The translations under genes were made by a program, and so were the position numbers. DNA of 64,000 bases from Clusia tigrina (lineage: Eukaryota > Arthropoda > Insecta > Diptera > Clusiidae): contig OV050030.1 of the NCBI GenBank assembly GCA_920105625.2, positions 144,593,877-144,657,876 of the forward strand, read 5' to 3'. A model generated the notes under the pieces. That model had not been told where the DNA came from, did not search any database, and was given only the letters and a program-made list of their open reading frames with translations. Positions within the stretch are counted from its first letter, which is position 1, and every line of letters begins with the position of its first letter. Shown in pieces: positions 34,976 to 47,718 of this stretch.

Positions 34976-37258
34976 TCACTCTTTGATTTCATTCTTACTA
35001 ACGACCTAGTCATTGCTAACAGGGGGAGAGAGCCAACCTTCATTACCTCAAATAGAAGGGAGTTTCTCGATCTCACCCTTGGCAACAATCACTCGTCTCA
35101 CCTTATTTCGAGCTGGCGCGTTTTGCAGGAATGCTCCTTCTCGGACCATTGTTACATCTGTTTTAGAATTGCAATGTCTGATACGTTAGATACGGCAGAG
35201 CGCAAAATGCACACTAACAGGAAAAGAACTGACTGGACAAAATTCCAGACCATTATGGAGTCGGGCCTGCAGTCGACTCCTCCCATTATCAACAATCACC
35301 TGGATATAGATCGAGCGGTTGAAACCATTACAGCACTATTTAACTCTGCTGCCAAATCAGCCTGCAACTTCCCGAAGCCAAGAGGGAAACCCAAACCCCC
35401 TTGGTGGAATTCGGAAATTGCTGAGCTACGGAAAGAATGCCGCAAGTTCTTCAACAGTGCCAAAGCTACAAATGACTGGCTCCCTTTCAAAGACAAACAA
35501 AAGGAACTCAAGTCTATGGTTAGGAGATCCAAACGAGCGTCTTGGGGAGACTTATGTGGCAACATAGAAAGCTCGTCCGAGACAAGTAGACTCCGGAGGA
35601 TTCTCAATACTACCCCTCGGGCACTGGAATGTATTCAGAGATCGGACGGTACCTGGACTGACTCTGAAACCGACACTCTAGACGCCCTAATAGAAACACA
35701 CTTCCCGGGGAATGAAATCCTTGTGGATTGCAGGTCTCTTGACACCAACCACTTCTTAAGCCACTCAACCCAATTCCAAATGACCAACATGCATATTCAG
35801 TGGGCCATCAACAGCTTCAAGCATTTTAAATCTCCCGGGCCCGATGGCGTCATTCCCGCGGACATTCGGCACACTTCAAGTGCGGTTCCGCCTTGGCTAC
35901 TACATATTTATAATGCATGCCTAAGATGGTCGTACATTCCCAAAAGCTGGAGAGAAGCTCGAGTAGTATTCATCCCTAAAGCGGGAAAGTCGACCCACAC
36001 CAAACCTAAGGACTGCAGACCAATTAGTTTGTCCTCCTTTCTTTTGAAAACACTGGAAAGAGTCCTTGATATATAAATCAGGAGCTCTATTAATTCCACG
36101 TACCTATCCAAATCAGAACATGCCTATACTAAAGGCAAGTCTGTGGAAACAGCGCTTCACGTGCTCATTGAGCAAGTAGAGAAATATCTCGCCAACAAAG
36201 AATATACTCTTGCAGTATTTCTCGACGTAGAAGGGGCATTCAACAATATTTGTCCCTCCGCCATTACTAAATCCTTAGCATACCTGAACCTGAACCCCAG
36301 CTTGGTTAGGTTCATCGAACAGCTACTGAAAGCACGCGTCATTAATGGGAATTCGCTTAGCCTAAGCAATAGCGTCAAGTATCTAGGTCTGATCCTGGGC
36401 CCTAAGCTCCATTGGAAAGCAAATTTGGCGGAGAGGGTACGGAAAGCCACGTGTGCTCTGTACTGTTGCAAGAGATCCATGGGAACAACATGGGGCGTCC
36501 AACCTCGAACCATGTCCTGGCTCTATGCGGCGGTGGTTGAGCCGTACTTTCTCTACGGCGCTGTCTTCTGTTGGCCCGCAACTGACAAGGCTGTAAACCT
36601 AAAACCTCTTGACAAGGCTAGAAGAACAGCAGCTGTTCTGATAACAGGGGCTCTGCGTACCACCTCTACCAAAGCTCTATTTGCATTCCTACATTGGTTG
36701 CCCACTAGGCTTCTGGTCAGGCAACAAGCAAAATGCTCGGCAAACAGACTCAATGCTATATCGCGCTGGACTAGGCTGAACCTACGCCACGCCAATATTC
36801 TGATGCAGGATACGCCCGTACAGGCGGACGTTGACTATACGTACTCTACACCTAATCTAAACCACGGGTTCGACACTTACATTCCTAGTAGAGAGGAATG
36901 GTCCAACAATTTAGTGGTCACTGGTAGTTCCATTGACATATACACGGATGGATCCAAACTGGAGAATAAGGTCGGTTGCGGCATCTTCTCCAGAAAACTT
37001 GGTATCAAGCTCTCCTATCGTCTCCCTGACCATTGCAGCGTCTTTCAGACGGAAGTAATGGCAATATTCGAAGCGTTAAAGTGGCTTATTTGCAATGAAG
37101 TATGCGCATATTCACGGACAGTCAGGCGGCAATCAAGTCACTGGCTGGTGTATTTCCTACCTCTAAGCTTGTACTCGATTGCCGCTCCTCCCTTAACGTC
37201 GTCTCAGGTAACTCGCAAGTTCACATATGCTGGGTGCCAGGACATAGCGACATTTTAG
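34976..37258 (+). pseudogene. LOA-type LINE ORF2: endonuclease end, RT, RNase H
   Basis: One reading frame with a single in-frame TAA at 36,074-36,076 where Tyr is expected. Endonuclease end: FDFILTNDLVIANRG and FSDHCYI. RT: KSPGPDGVIPADI, RPISLSSFLLKTLERV, and motif A FLDVEGAFNNI. After LLKARVING (36,345) it jumps to SLSLSNSVKYLGLILG, so about 100 residues including the YADD box are gone, in frame. RNase H starts at IYTDGSKLENKVG (36,937). A frameshift near 37,100 moves the rest to another frame. Confidence 0.9.
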
Positions 37259-37765
37259 GAAACTGCGAGGCCGATGAGTTGGCCAAAATAGGTACGCTGC
37301 TCCCTGACCCCCTCTTTTGATGTAGGTGTCCTACTGGCCACGGTCAAATGGGCCATAAAACTTGACTACCTTGAGGCAGCTAAAAAAGCCTGGGTAAATG
37401 AACATACCTGTAGTGTTGCCAGACTAACCTGGAGCACTATCGACATTAGGCGTACTAGTCAGCTACTCAATATTAGCAGGAACTCCATCGGCACTATAAT
37501 AAATGTGCTCACGGGACACTGTCTGATTGGGAAACATGCTGAAAGACTAGCACTGCTCCATAATGACTTCTGTCGCAGCTGTGGCTGTGAGGAGGAGGAA
37601 GAAGAAACAGTACTTCATCTCATGTGTCAGTGCCCAGCCCTGGCCAGGCGAAGATTAAAATTCCTAGGCTCACCTTTCTTCACTTCCTTAACCGAACTAT
37701 CTTCCGTCAACATTAAGGACATAGCCAGATTCATTTCGGAATCACTGTGGTTCCCAAAATTCTAG
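37102..37765 (+). pseudogene. LOA-type LINE RNase H end and C-terminal zinc knuckle
   Basis: Continuation after the frameshift: IFTDSQAAIKSL, CWVPGHSDILGNCEADELA (RNase H acidic and His boxes intact, 37,102-37,320), then after a further shift GHCLIGKHAERL and CRSCGCEEEEEETVLHLMCQC (37,565-37,635), the Cys/His knuckle that closes ORF2 in this clade. Ends at 37,765 before a roughly 95-bp 3' UTR. Confidence 0.88.
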
Positions 37766-37875
37766 ACGGGGGAGTCGCGTCGTGTTAGTGTGGTACCACC
37801 ACGAGCCATTGTATGTGCTCAAGTGTGCTTTTTTGCGACAAAGGCTGCCACTCCTACCTACCTATTACCTGATAA

Positions 37876-38232
37876 CAGCTAAAATTCTAAATGAGCTGCC
37901 AGATAATACCATAAAATACATCACCTATTTGTACAATGCAGTCTTGAGGTGTGCCTATTTCCCTCGTCAATAGAAATACCTCTAATTGCAAAACCTTTAA
38001 AGCTGGAAGAAGAAGTTTCATCATATAGGCCGAAAAGATTGCTGCCGATTATTTCCAAAGTTTTTGAAAAGCTGCTGTTGAGTAAGCTTAAACCAATAGT
38101 GCTTAAGAATGAACTCATATATAATCACTAATTCGGGTTTCGAGGGCACCTTGCTACCACCGAACAAGTACACAGAGTTTATCACAATATAAGAAATGCT
38201 CTCGAACAGGCTCAATTTTATCAAAGCAGCGA
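37876..38232 (+). pseudogene. Jockey-clade LINE ORF2, right part (RT fingers)
   Basis: Resumes the element cut at 34,974: TAKILNELPDNTIKYITYLYNAVLRCAYFP, then SYRPKRLLPIISKVFEKLLLSKL and HxFGFRGHLATTEQVHR in changed frames. These are the standard jockey RT fingers phrases. It is truncated at about 38,232 where the 515-bp repeat copy B begins. Confidence 0.85.
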
Positions 38233-38235
38233 CAA

Positions 38236-38755
38236 AAAACTCGTTACACTGCGAACGTCAACTCCAGCTATGCATATGTATGCTAACAAGTACAGGTAGC
38301 AGGTACAATACGTTGACTGAACAATTGTCCAATTATGTTTTAGGCTGTAGAGGCCTTGATGGCAGTCTACCTTTGTGCAATTAATATTTTTTTGCTAATG
38401 TCGCTAATCTAATGACCTAATCCCCTAATTTAACATTGAATTACTTTGTTTTATTAATTTAGTGGGAAATATCAATTCCCCCATGGGCCACCATAATATG
38501 TGTAGTATGGAACTACTGCTTTGGGGTTCCAAATTTATTTAATTTTTATTTGTATATTTGTTTCAATGTTTTTAGGAACTTTTATACAAATGTAATCAAT
38601 TTCCCGATCCATCCGTTTTCACTACTCAACGTATACTAACTCGCATGTAGGCGCCAAAGAGAGTATATGGCGTGACAATACTGACAGCGTTAGCGGCTCT
38701 CTGATCAGGTTCTGAGCACAGTGTGGAAGGATTGGTGAAATTGCACGAGGGAAAT
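38236..38755. repeat. ~515-bp dispersed repeat, copy B
   Basis: Second copy of the repeat at 29,660-30,178, same orientation. Differences include an insertion around 38,350-38,400. It separates a truncated jockey element from a (TA)n tract. If the repeat is a BEL LTR, this would be a solo LTR. Confidence 0.75.
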
Positions 38756-38765
38756 TGTACAGTAA

Positions 38766-40190
<1,425 letters not shown>

Positions 40191-40229
40191 TAACAATATT
40201 TGAATATGTATTTATATATTTGTTTTTTT

Positions 40230-41521
40230 TTTGTTCCAATGTTGGAACGGAGGTGGAAATACTCAACAAGAAGAGAAGTATGGTCAGCGGACCTCGGCGG
40301 TCTTTCATAATGGCGGCGGTTGTGTCACACAATGCAGCCCTTTTCTCCGTGCTTTCGAGGATATGCTGCACTATTTTGTCGGGCACTTTCATACCGTGGG
40401 CAAAGAAGAAAACATGTTATCTCTGTACCTTCACAATTTGCACAGGATGGGGATTCCTCCAAGTGGAATCTGTGCAGGTATTATCGAAAACCTACATGGC
40501 CTGTCTGCAATTGTGTGACGTGGTAATTCACCTCACCATGTGACCTGCTTACCCATTGCTGAATATTGGGGATCAGCCTTCTTGTCCAGCGGCTTTTTGA
40601 AGATATGTCCCACTGGGCTTGCCACTCTTGAAGGCTCCTCCACTTAATAATTGCCAAGAGCTCTTCTACACTTATCACGTGTGTCCCTTTGCCGTGCTAG
40701 AGGTTCATCGCTTCTTTCGCTAAGAGGTGCCAAGGTGGCATCTGTGGATACAGTGCGGTGTGCGCAGATTACTTGCATTGCACTTCTTCTGTATGCTGCC
40801 TCAATGGTGTGGACGTAAGCCTTCACATCCGGAGTTTCGGTCCATATGGGCGTGCCATAGAGAATATTGGATCTGCCATTCCCAGCGATGAGTCGCCTTT
40901 TCCGTTGTTTGTTTGCACGTTTGGCGTTATTTTACACAGGAGAGAACATGAGTGTGCTGCCTTATCTCCCACGCGCCGCAGATGTTCGTTGAGGGTAAGC
41001 CGCGCATCTATCCACATGTCTAGGTACTTGGGTGTGGGAATCGTGGTTATGGTATATTTAACAACTATTATTTAGACTACCTCCAGGATTGCCTCGGTCT
41101 TGTGTTCAGCCAAGTTAAGTCCAATGTTTGCCAGCCTTCTACCGACGTTAGTCACAGTCAGGTTGGTCTCTGCTACTACTTCCTCTAAGGATTTCGCTTT
41201 GATTACCAATGCTATGTCGTCCGCGTCTCAAATGATTTTGACACCATCGGGAACCTGTGCGCGGAGGATGCCGTCGTACATAGCATTCCAGAGTAGTGGT
41301 TCAAGCACCGATCCCTGGGGAACTCCTCCGATATCTTGCACGACCACACATTTTTCGGACTGGTAGAGCAGGATCTTGTCGCTGAAGGAGCTGACAATCA
41401 GTCGCCTCAGGTAGATGGGTACCCCAAACTTTGCTAACACGCTGGCTATCCGTTCCCAGCTAGCTGAGTTGAAAGGGTTTTGGACATCACAGGCCAATAC
41501 ATCTTGGTTCCACCACTGCAT
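40230..41521 (-). pseudogene. R1-clade ORF2: RT palm to C-terminal knuckle
   Basis: DVQNPFNSASWERI (motif A, about 41,480), GGVPQGSVLEPLLWNAMYDGIL (motif B, about 41,320), then a TGA and DADDIALVI at about 41,200, where the family has GFADD or GYADD; the aromatic residue is Asp (GAC). Then WIDARLTLNEHLRRV and YRRSAMQVICAHRTVSTDA. The C-terminal Cys/His knuckle near 40,440 lacks part of its spacer. Many frameshifts and stops. Confidence 0.85.
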
Positions 41522-41613
41522 CGTTTCCCCTGGATCGATTTTTTGGCCGTCTGGACAAGTTCCTTGATGGCGTCCACGGTAGATCTCGCCTTCCGGGAGC
41601 CATATTGCCGTTT

Positions 41614-42460
41614 CTAAAGCCCTCCAGATTTTGCAATGGTCTCATCAATCCTGTCACAGATTATCCGCTCCACAGTTGTTCCCGCCGTATCTAACATGCA
41701 GAGCGGGGGGTACGCGGAAGGGTCCTCTGTTGGTTTGTTGGCTTTCAGCGTCAGGACCAGTCGTTGCGTCTTCCATCTCTTTGGGAAAACCCCTTCTCTC
41801 AGGCAGGAGTCGTACATTTTCCTCAGTGGCTCTCGGTTCAGTGCAGCTGCGGTCCTGAGCACTCGGTTGGGGATTCCATCTGGGCCAGGTGCTTTCTGGT
41901 CTCCAAATTTCCCAACCGCCCGCAACACCTCATCTATTGTAACACTAGGTATGCATTCCTCCGTTTGCTTAAGAGGTAGCTCGTATGGGACCTAGTTCTG
42001 TATTAGAAAGAGCTGTGCGACTATGCGCCTGAGCAACATTGGCCAGGTTGGAGCCGGTTGCCTGTAGCAAGGCAATTTTCGCATGATAAGCCTATATGCC
42101 ATGCCCCATGGGTCATTCTCATAATGTGAATCTGGTGCTTTTGCTCTTCTTAATATAATTCTTCACTCATTCCTGGCTGCGTTGAAGGCCTGGTGCTTCT
42201 GCAGGGAAACTGGTTTTCAAATAAAACGTCAATGCCTATTCCTCGGAGGATGGCATGCTTTGCGGAGTTCGCCTATAGTATCTGTCCTCTAATAGACAGG
42301 TTTATGCCTCCCACTATATGTTTTCCTGGACATTGCCGCGTCGCTGGCGTTTTCTGCCTTTCTTGCCAGCTGGTTTGCCATTTCTTCACCAAATCTTCAA
42401 ACATCATTGCTAGGACGTCTTCGTCAAGGCTGTTTATCCTCCTGCGTTGGGACATATACG
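41614..42460 (-). pseudogene. R1-clade ORF2: RT fingers and linker
   Basis: KAPGPDGIPNRVLR, LREGVFPKRWKTQRLVL and DTAGTTVERIICDRID (41,614-41,928) are typical R1 RT fingers motifs. Upstream, 42,000-42,455 holds the linker between endonuclease and RT in scattered frames (RRRINSLDEDVLAMMFEDL). Confidence 0.82.
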
Positions 42461-43010
42461 CTGCCGTTTGCAGGGCTTCTCCAGTTCGCAGATGATAGCT
42501 TGGTGGTCGATGTGAGGGTATCTGTCACTCACCAGCCATTTTGCACCCCTCGCCAGCCTGCTACTCACGAAAGTTAGGTCTATCGCAGAACTGGCACCTC
42601 CTCTGGCAAAAGGCATCTCGCCGGTATTCAAGAGAATCACATCAAGTGTGGCGGGTGCGTCCATGAGGATATGACCCTTTGGCCCCATTCAGTTGCCCAT
42701 GCGTTGAAATCGCCATCAATTACTACAAGGTTCCTGCCGCGTGTATATAGAGCAAATCTGTTTACTGCCGACTCAAACTCATCCGTGGTCAGTGCCATGT
42801 AGCACCTGTGTACCGTGGTTCTTCTGTGGTTGCTCTGACGTAGTTTTTATCCCTCCTGACGTCCCCGAGTTGAGGTGGCTTGACTCCACACACCCATATT
42901 GCAGCACGGCGAGTGTTGTCCTCGACACAGACTCATTGGTGCTTTCCACAATTCGGTTCACTGAGCACAGCTGCGTCGATCTTGTGCTCTCTCGCCGTCT
43001 GCTCAAGTAG
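42434..43010 (-). pseudogene. R1-clade ORF2: endonuclease
   Basis: APE-type endonuclease: GDFNAWATEWG-type segment near 42,680-42,720, then ILLNTGEMPFARGGASSAIDLTFVSSRLA and YPHIDHQAIICELE (42,434-42,688). The N-terminal part is in another frame (42,779-43,006). The gene start overlaps the end of ORF1, as in R1 elements. Confidence 0.75.
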
Positions 43011-43079
43011 GTCTTGTGCAGCTGCGCAGTGAATGAAGTTAAGCTGGAATAACTTTATTCCGTGCGTTTTGACTCCTTT

Positions 43080-43400
43080 ACTACTTGCTTCCTGTCGAGT
43101 GGTACGTGGCAGCCTTTGGCCTTGCAGAGTGCATAGGTTAGGCTTCTGCTACACCTGCTGACGTTGTGGCTTTCAGCGCCGCATCTGTAGCACCGATTGC
43201 GCCAGTCCTCCTTGCTGCTGCAGTTTTTGGCAATATGCCCAAACTACATGCACTTGTAGGAACGAGTGGGTACTACCTTTGCACGCACCCGACAGAGATC
43301 CATCCGACTCTCGGTTTCCCGGCCAGTAGTGCCGCGGCTGCCAGAGGGGGCAAACTGATGGTTGCAGTTTGCGTACCACCGTACGATTTCTGAAGGCACC
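43080..43400 (-). pseudogene. R1-clade ORF1 (Gag-like) zinc knuckles
   Basis: The end of ORF1 shows consecutive Cys/His knuckles: CxxxGHIAKNC, RCYRCGAESHNVSRC and a partial third (CKAKGC). The first knuckle has lost a Cys to a stop. Only the C-terminal part of ORF1 remains; 43,400-43,470 adds a little more before the simple repeat. Confidence 0.78.
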
Positions 43401-43473
43401 TAATCGCCGTCACGGGGAGCTTTTCGAAGATGCTCAGCTGTTTACAATGCGCTTCGTGCACCTCCTCTACTGT

Positions 43474-43720
43474 GTATATATATATATATGCATATTTATA
43501 TTTCTATGGACGAGTATATGCATACGTATATGTATATGAATATTTATATGCATATGTATGTGTATGTGCATATGCATATTTTTATGTAAATGTACATGTA
43601 TATGTGGAAATGTATATTTATATGTATGTATATAGTATATGTATATGTATATGCATATGTATATTCATACGTATATGTATATGAATATTTATATGTATAT
43701 GTATATGTAAGTTAATAAAA
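43474..43720. repeat. (TATATG)n-type degenerate simple repeat
   Basis: Imperfect TATATG/CATATG hexamers over about 240 bp, giving a false Tyr/Val-rich plus-strand frame of 84 codons. Confidence 0.92.
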
Positions 43721-43932
43721 TATAAGTTTATTTTACGTTTTAAAAACTTTACACCGCGGTTGATTACAACTTAAGGGGTGAAATAAAAATATCGTTATGA
43801 TTAAAGATAATACTTATTAATTATGTCAGCGGTTATTGTTGTTGTTGTCGATAGCTCACCCATATCGTTGTTTGGTCACCGTTATTTAACTGGAGCGGAT
43901 ATCGTATGGTCAATGCTCTTGCATTCTGAGGG

Positions 43933-44158
43933 CTGTGTGGTTGTTGCAATTTATAGGTGCTGCGTTGCGACTCTCCGATGTATTACTTCGGGGAATTCTG
44001 GATATGGATCGTTGACATGTGTACTGTTGACTTATGCGTTGTTTACTGTGTGGTTGTTGCACTTTCTGGGTTCTGCATTGCAACTATCCGATGTGTTACT
44101 TCTTGGAATTCTATGTACAGTTTATTGACATGTTCGCTGTTAACTTATGCGTTGTTAA
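43933..44158. repeat. Tandem duplication, 113-bp unit, two copies
   Basis: CTGTGTGGTTGTTGCA at 43,933 recurs at 44,046, followed by parallel phrases (GCRTTGCRACTMTCCGATGT, ACTTATGCGTTGTT). About 80 percent identical by eye. It creates two overlapping 100-codon plus frames with no recognisable product. Confidence 0.75.
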
Positions 44159-44590
44159 CCTCTTATGACGATTGTCTCCGATTGTTAAAAATAATTAAGT
44201 TATTGAGTTTAGGAAGTGTCGCTTTAATCATCGGAAATTCGGACGTTGCTATTAGTGAGATATAAATGACGGAGCTTGGTGCTGCTGCTTCTGGTAGTGA
44301 CGAATTCGATATTTGTTCGTGGATACTTGAGAATTATAGTTGCTATTAACAATAGGGCAATAGTTACAATTGATATGGATGAAGATATCTTACTTAGGAA
44401 TATGTTGCTTTGAGAGAGAGAGAGTGGGAGAGAGAGAGAGAGAGAAGAGTTTTAATTGAATGTGTGTTGTTAATATGTAGTTTTTCCAATACCTCCAGAG
44501 ATACGACATTGTGTCTACTTATCTCTGCAGGGGTTGGCTGAATTATGGACAGTTTAATATTCATTTGAGGAAGTTCTATGTTGCTGAATA
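44159..44590. other. Spacer with (GA)n run
   Basis: Contains (GA)n at about 44,411-44,446 (GAGAGAGAGAGTGGGAGAGA). No gene-like frame. Confidence 0.5.
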
Positions 44591-44603
44591 TTTTATTATT
44601 TAC

Positions 44604-45101
44604 TTAATAATTATAAAAATCTTTTAACAGACAAAATGAAGACGCGGATCCAAATAATTTCTTTCTAATATTGATGACAGATGTGCATTCATTTAGGATG
44701 TGTTCTACGGATGGAGTCTTCCAACAAAGCGGATACTGTTGTTGGTGGGTCACCAACAACAGATGCCCGTTAGTGAGCTTCTTGTGTCCTATCTTTTGTC
44801 GACCAATTATAGTTGTTTGACTACGTGATGCACTGTACCGGTGTTTAAAGCGGGAGCATTCGATTTTTTTTATTTTACTCAGTTGGTTGTGTATCAGTTT
44901 GTATAGATCTTTTTCATTTGATGCAACAAACAAGATACACGGGGTTGCAGCATTGTCTGCAAGTTCGTTTCCCGGTATGCCTACATCAACTGGGACCCAG
45001 AGGAGTCTGATTTTTTTATTGTGTCTGATACATTGATCTGTTATTTTTCGAATAGTTTGGTCGCAGTTATATGTACTATGGTGAACATTCTGTCGGTGCA
45101 A
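44604..45101 (-). pseudogene. I-clade ORF2: RNase H end and C-terminal knuckle
   Basis: IRLLWVPVDVGIPGNELADNAA is the last RNase H box (usually VPGHxGIxGNExAD; the His is changed to Val/Asp), followed by CWKTPSVEHILNEC, the C-terminal Cys/His element. Open for 165 codons to a stop at 44,604. The longest clean frame of this LINE. Confidence 0.85.
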
Positions 45102-47060
45102 ATGACAAATTTCTCCTCAGTACGTTGTGCATAATCAATAACTTAAAGCATTGTCCAGTTATTACGTTTATAGTAGTGGGCTTGTCCGCTGAAAAGCCGT
45201 TGGAATGTGAGAGGACTTGTAATATTTATATTTTGTGTATGTATTGAAAGATGAAGGATTTAGTAGCTATGGTGAGTGTGCGCTTATTTTGTTACTAATT
45301 GATGCAGGTTTAATATCAATCACGTGGCAGAAAGCAATCCAACGGCGTATTGTAGATTTTTTCTTGTATCTACGTTTGTGTCGCGCTGATGAAATCCTTG
45401 TGAAGTATTTGGTTAGTAGTGTTAAAAAGTTTAGCGATAAGTTTCTATGTAGTTTCTGTGACTCTTTCGTTGATTGAACGTAGTCCAGTTTCTGCTAAAA
45501 AGCATTTGATTGGGGAGGTTGGGAAGGCTTTGATGCTACTGCGAACTGCGGCGAGATACCGCGCGTTTAACAGTTTGATATTCGTGTTTGCGCACCGCCC
45601 ATAAATCGGGAGCGCATAGTCGATTTGACCAAGAATTCGACATCTAGTTACATTTATTAGAGTATCTATATGAATAAATGAGTGCTTCGAGGGTAAGTAT
45701 TTTACAATATTCCGTCTCGCCGCTAAATTTTTTCTAAGGTTTGTACAATGTTGCTTAAATGTGAATTTCTTGTCAAAAATAACACCTTGGTTGATGCATT
45801 CAATATATACGTATATTATTAAAACTTAAATTAAGATAATAACAATTTTTTTGTGCATACTCGTATGTGTAGTAGTTTGCATTTTTCGGTTGATAGCGCG
45901 GCGCCTGAATGTGATCCCCATTCTTCTAAATCAGATAACAGCTTAGAGAAAGTGTGGTTCACAATCGAAATATTTTTCGTTTTAGAGAAAAAGATTGCAT
46001 ATATGGATAAATTAGGTATTTAGTTTTTTAGTATTATTTTGTTTAGTTGTTCAATGGCTATTATCAATACAACTACCGATAACGGACACCCCTGAGGGAT
46101 ACCATTAAAAGAGGATAAAAATGTGAAATTTTACTATTGATTCTAACTCGAAATGTACGGCCTGTCATAAAGGCATAACCACTTGAAAGATCTTCGGATC
46201 TACCACATCTCCAGTTGTTTCAAAACTGCATGAATCCACATGTGACCGAAAGCTTTTTGGAAATCCGTAGTCAATATCGTGACTTGATTTTTTGACGAAA
46301 GAGCATCAGACACGTAGTGTTGAAGATGTACCAGACCGTCTAATGTGCTCAGTTTGTTTTTAAATGCTACTTAGTTGTGACTAATAAACATATTTTTCCT
46401 GATATACCACATTAGTCTTTTTGCAAGCATTTTTCCAAAATATTCCCTAAACATGACAGAAGAGATATTGGTCTATACCGACTAATATCATGGGAAGGTT
46501 TCTTAGGTTTATGTATAGGTAGAATGATTGCTGCGCGCCAATTGTGGGGGAAGATTCAGTTTTCCAACACAGTATTAAAGATATTTAACAGCTTCACTTT
46601 AGCAGATTTAGGTAGATGTTTTATCATAGGGTGTGATATGATCATACCGCAGTGTTTTGCCTTTGGCATTTTGTATAGCTAGTTCAAATTCTACAAAGGA
46701 ATCAGTCTCCAAATTCATAGCTGAGGTTAACAGTCTACCCTGCCCACATGACGTTGAAAGGATATCGTTTTTATTTCTGATGTATTGGTTTACGAAGTTG
46801 AAGCTTTTGAATAATTAGACCAAATGGAAGCAAAGGCTTCGGCTATCTGTAGATGTTATTATGCGGATGCTATTATTCTCTGATTAAGTTTTATGAAATT
46901 GATTTGGGGGTGCGGTATACCGGAGAGAGAGTTAATATCGGCCCATTTTTTTTTTGGCTTTGAGAGGGAAGAAATTTTGGAAGTGAAATCCTCAAAGCTT
47001 TTACGTTTCGCTTCTTTAACTGATTTCTTAAATATAGCCTTGGCTATTAGGTTTACCAAG
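45102..47060 (-). pseudogene. I-clade ORF2: RT and linker, heavily broken
   Basis: 46,859-47,059 encodes the linker before RT (RKSFEDFTSKIS, KKKWADINSLSG). Motif B is seen as IPQGCPLSVVVLIIAIEQL (about 46,080). The catalytic box at about 46,000 reads SIYAIFFSKTK: the two Asp of YADD are missing. GSHSGAALSTEKCKLLHI follows near 45,900. Stops and shifts throughout. Confidence 0.75.
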
Positions 47061-47285
47061 GACCTAACACGTTTGTAATCGTACCAAAGAAGTATTTTGT
47101 TTTTACGGAGTTTCTTTAAGTCATTGCTCCACCTATGGGTACAAGTTTTACCAATTATTGGTTTGATTGGAGGAATGGCTATATTTGTGGCTGATCTAAT
47201 AGATCTATTAATTCTAGCAGCTTCTTGATGAATATTTTGAAGGTCCAGTTTTCAAAATAATTAAGGCATTCTTTTCGGTAGATAG

Positions 47286-47471
47286 TTAAAGTATTTTGAG
47301 AAAGACTTGAGTTTCTTGTATGCAGATAACATCTGGCTGCTTGTCTTTCATTATTAATGCTAGTTCATCGAAGTTATTTATGTAGCCTTTCATATTCCAC
47401 TGTATTTCTGTAAGAGACATAGATACAGAAGTAAATTGTATATAGTATATAAGCAATTGGGATGCGTACAT
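47286..47471 (-). pseudogene. I-clade ORF2 start: endonuclease N-terminus
   Basis: SLTEIQWNMKGYINNFDELALIM and PDVICIQET are the first two endonuclease boxes. The catalytic Glu (QET) is kept, but the domain then stops: about 200 residues expected before the linker are nearly all missing between 47,060 and 47,286. Confidence 0.8.
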
Positions 47472-47718
47472 ATATTAATTACAATTCATTTCATCGGAGG
47501 AGGTGTCTGAAGTAGTTTTATATATTTTATAGTTTTTGAGTGTGAAGATTTGTTTCATTAACATTACAAAATGTTTTTGGTAACAGGTTGTGAGAAATAT
47601 TTACAATTTTGCTTGAGAGTTAAGTGGCATTAAGTTTTTTTTGTGAATTAATTGTTATGTTTGCAAATGACGTTTTAGTATTTAAGTTTAAATTTGTATT
47701 ACTAATAAAAAACTGGTT

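Larger units (their letters stand above)
34975..37862 (+). mobile_element. LOA-type LINE, 5'-truncated, 2,888 bp, 13-bp target duplication
   Basis: Flanked by TATTACCTGATAA at 34,962-34,974 and 37,863-37,875. It begins inside the endonuclease domain and continues through RT, RNase H and a C-terminal zinc knuckle to a short 3' UTR, the expected outcome of incomplete target-primed reverse transcription. The clade call rests on the KSPGPDG...RPISLSSFLLKTLER wording and the downstream RNase H. Confidence 0.92.
40222..43470 (-). mobile_element. R1-clade LINE, about 3.2 kb, broken
   Basis: Minus-strand non-LTR element with ORF1 zinc knuckles (43.1-43.4 kb), endonuclease (42.4-43.0 kb), RT (41.0-41.9 kb) and C-terminal knuckle (about 40,440). 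The 3' end is a T-run at 40,222-40,232 (poly-A on the minus strand). The last 400 bp are nearly the same as the fragment at 53,947-54,491, which shows they are one family. Confidence 0.88.

Noticed and set aside
43430..43684. 84-codon Tyr/Val-rich frame
   Set aside because: Comes from TATATG simple repeats.
44411..44446. (GA)n run considered as a polypurine tract
   Set aside because: Not next to an LTR start on either side; a simple repeat is the plainer reading.
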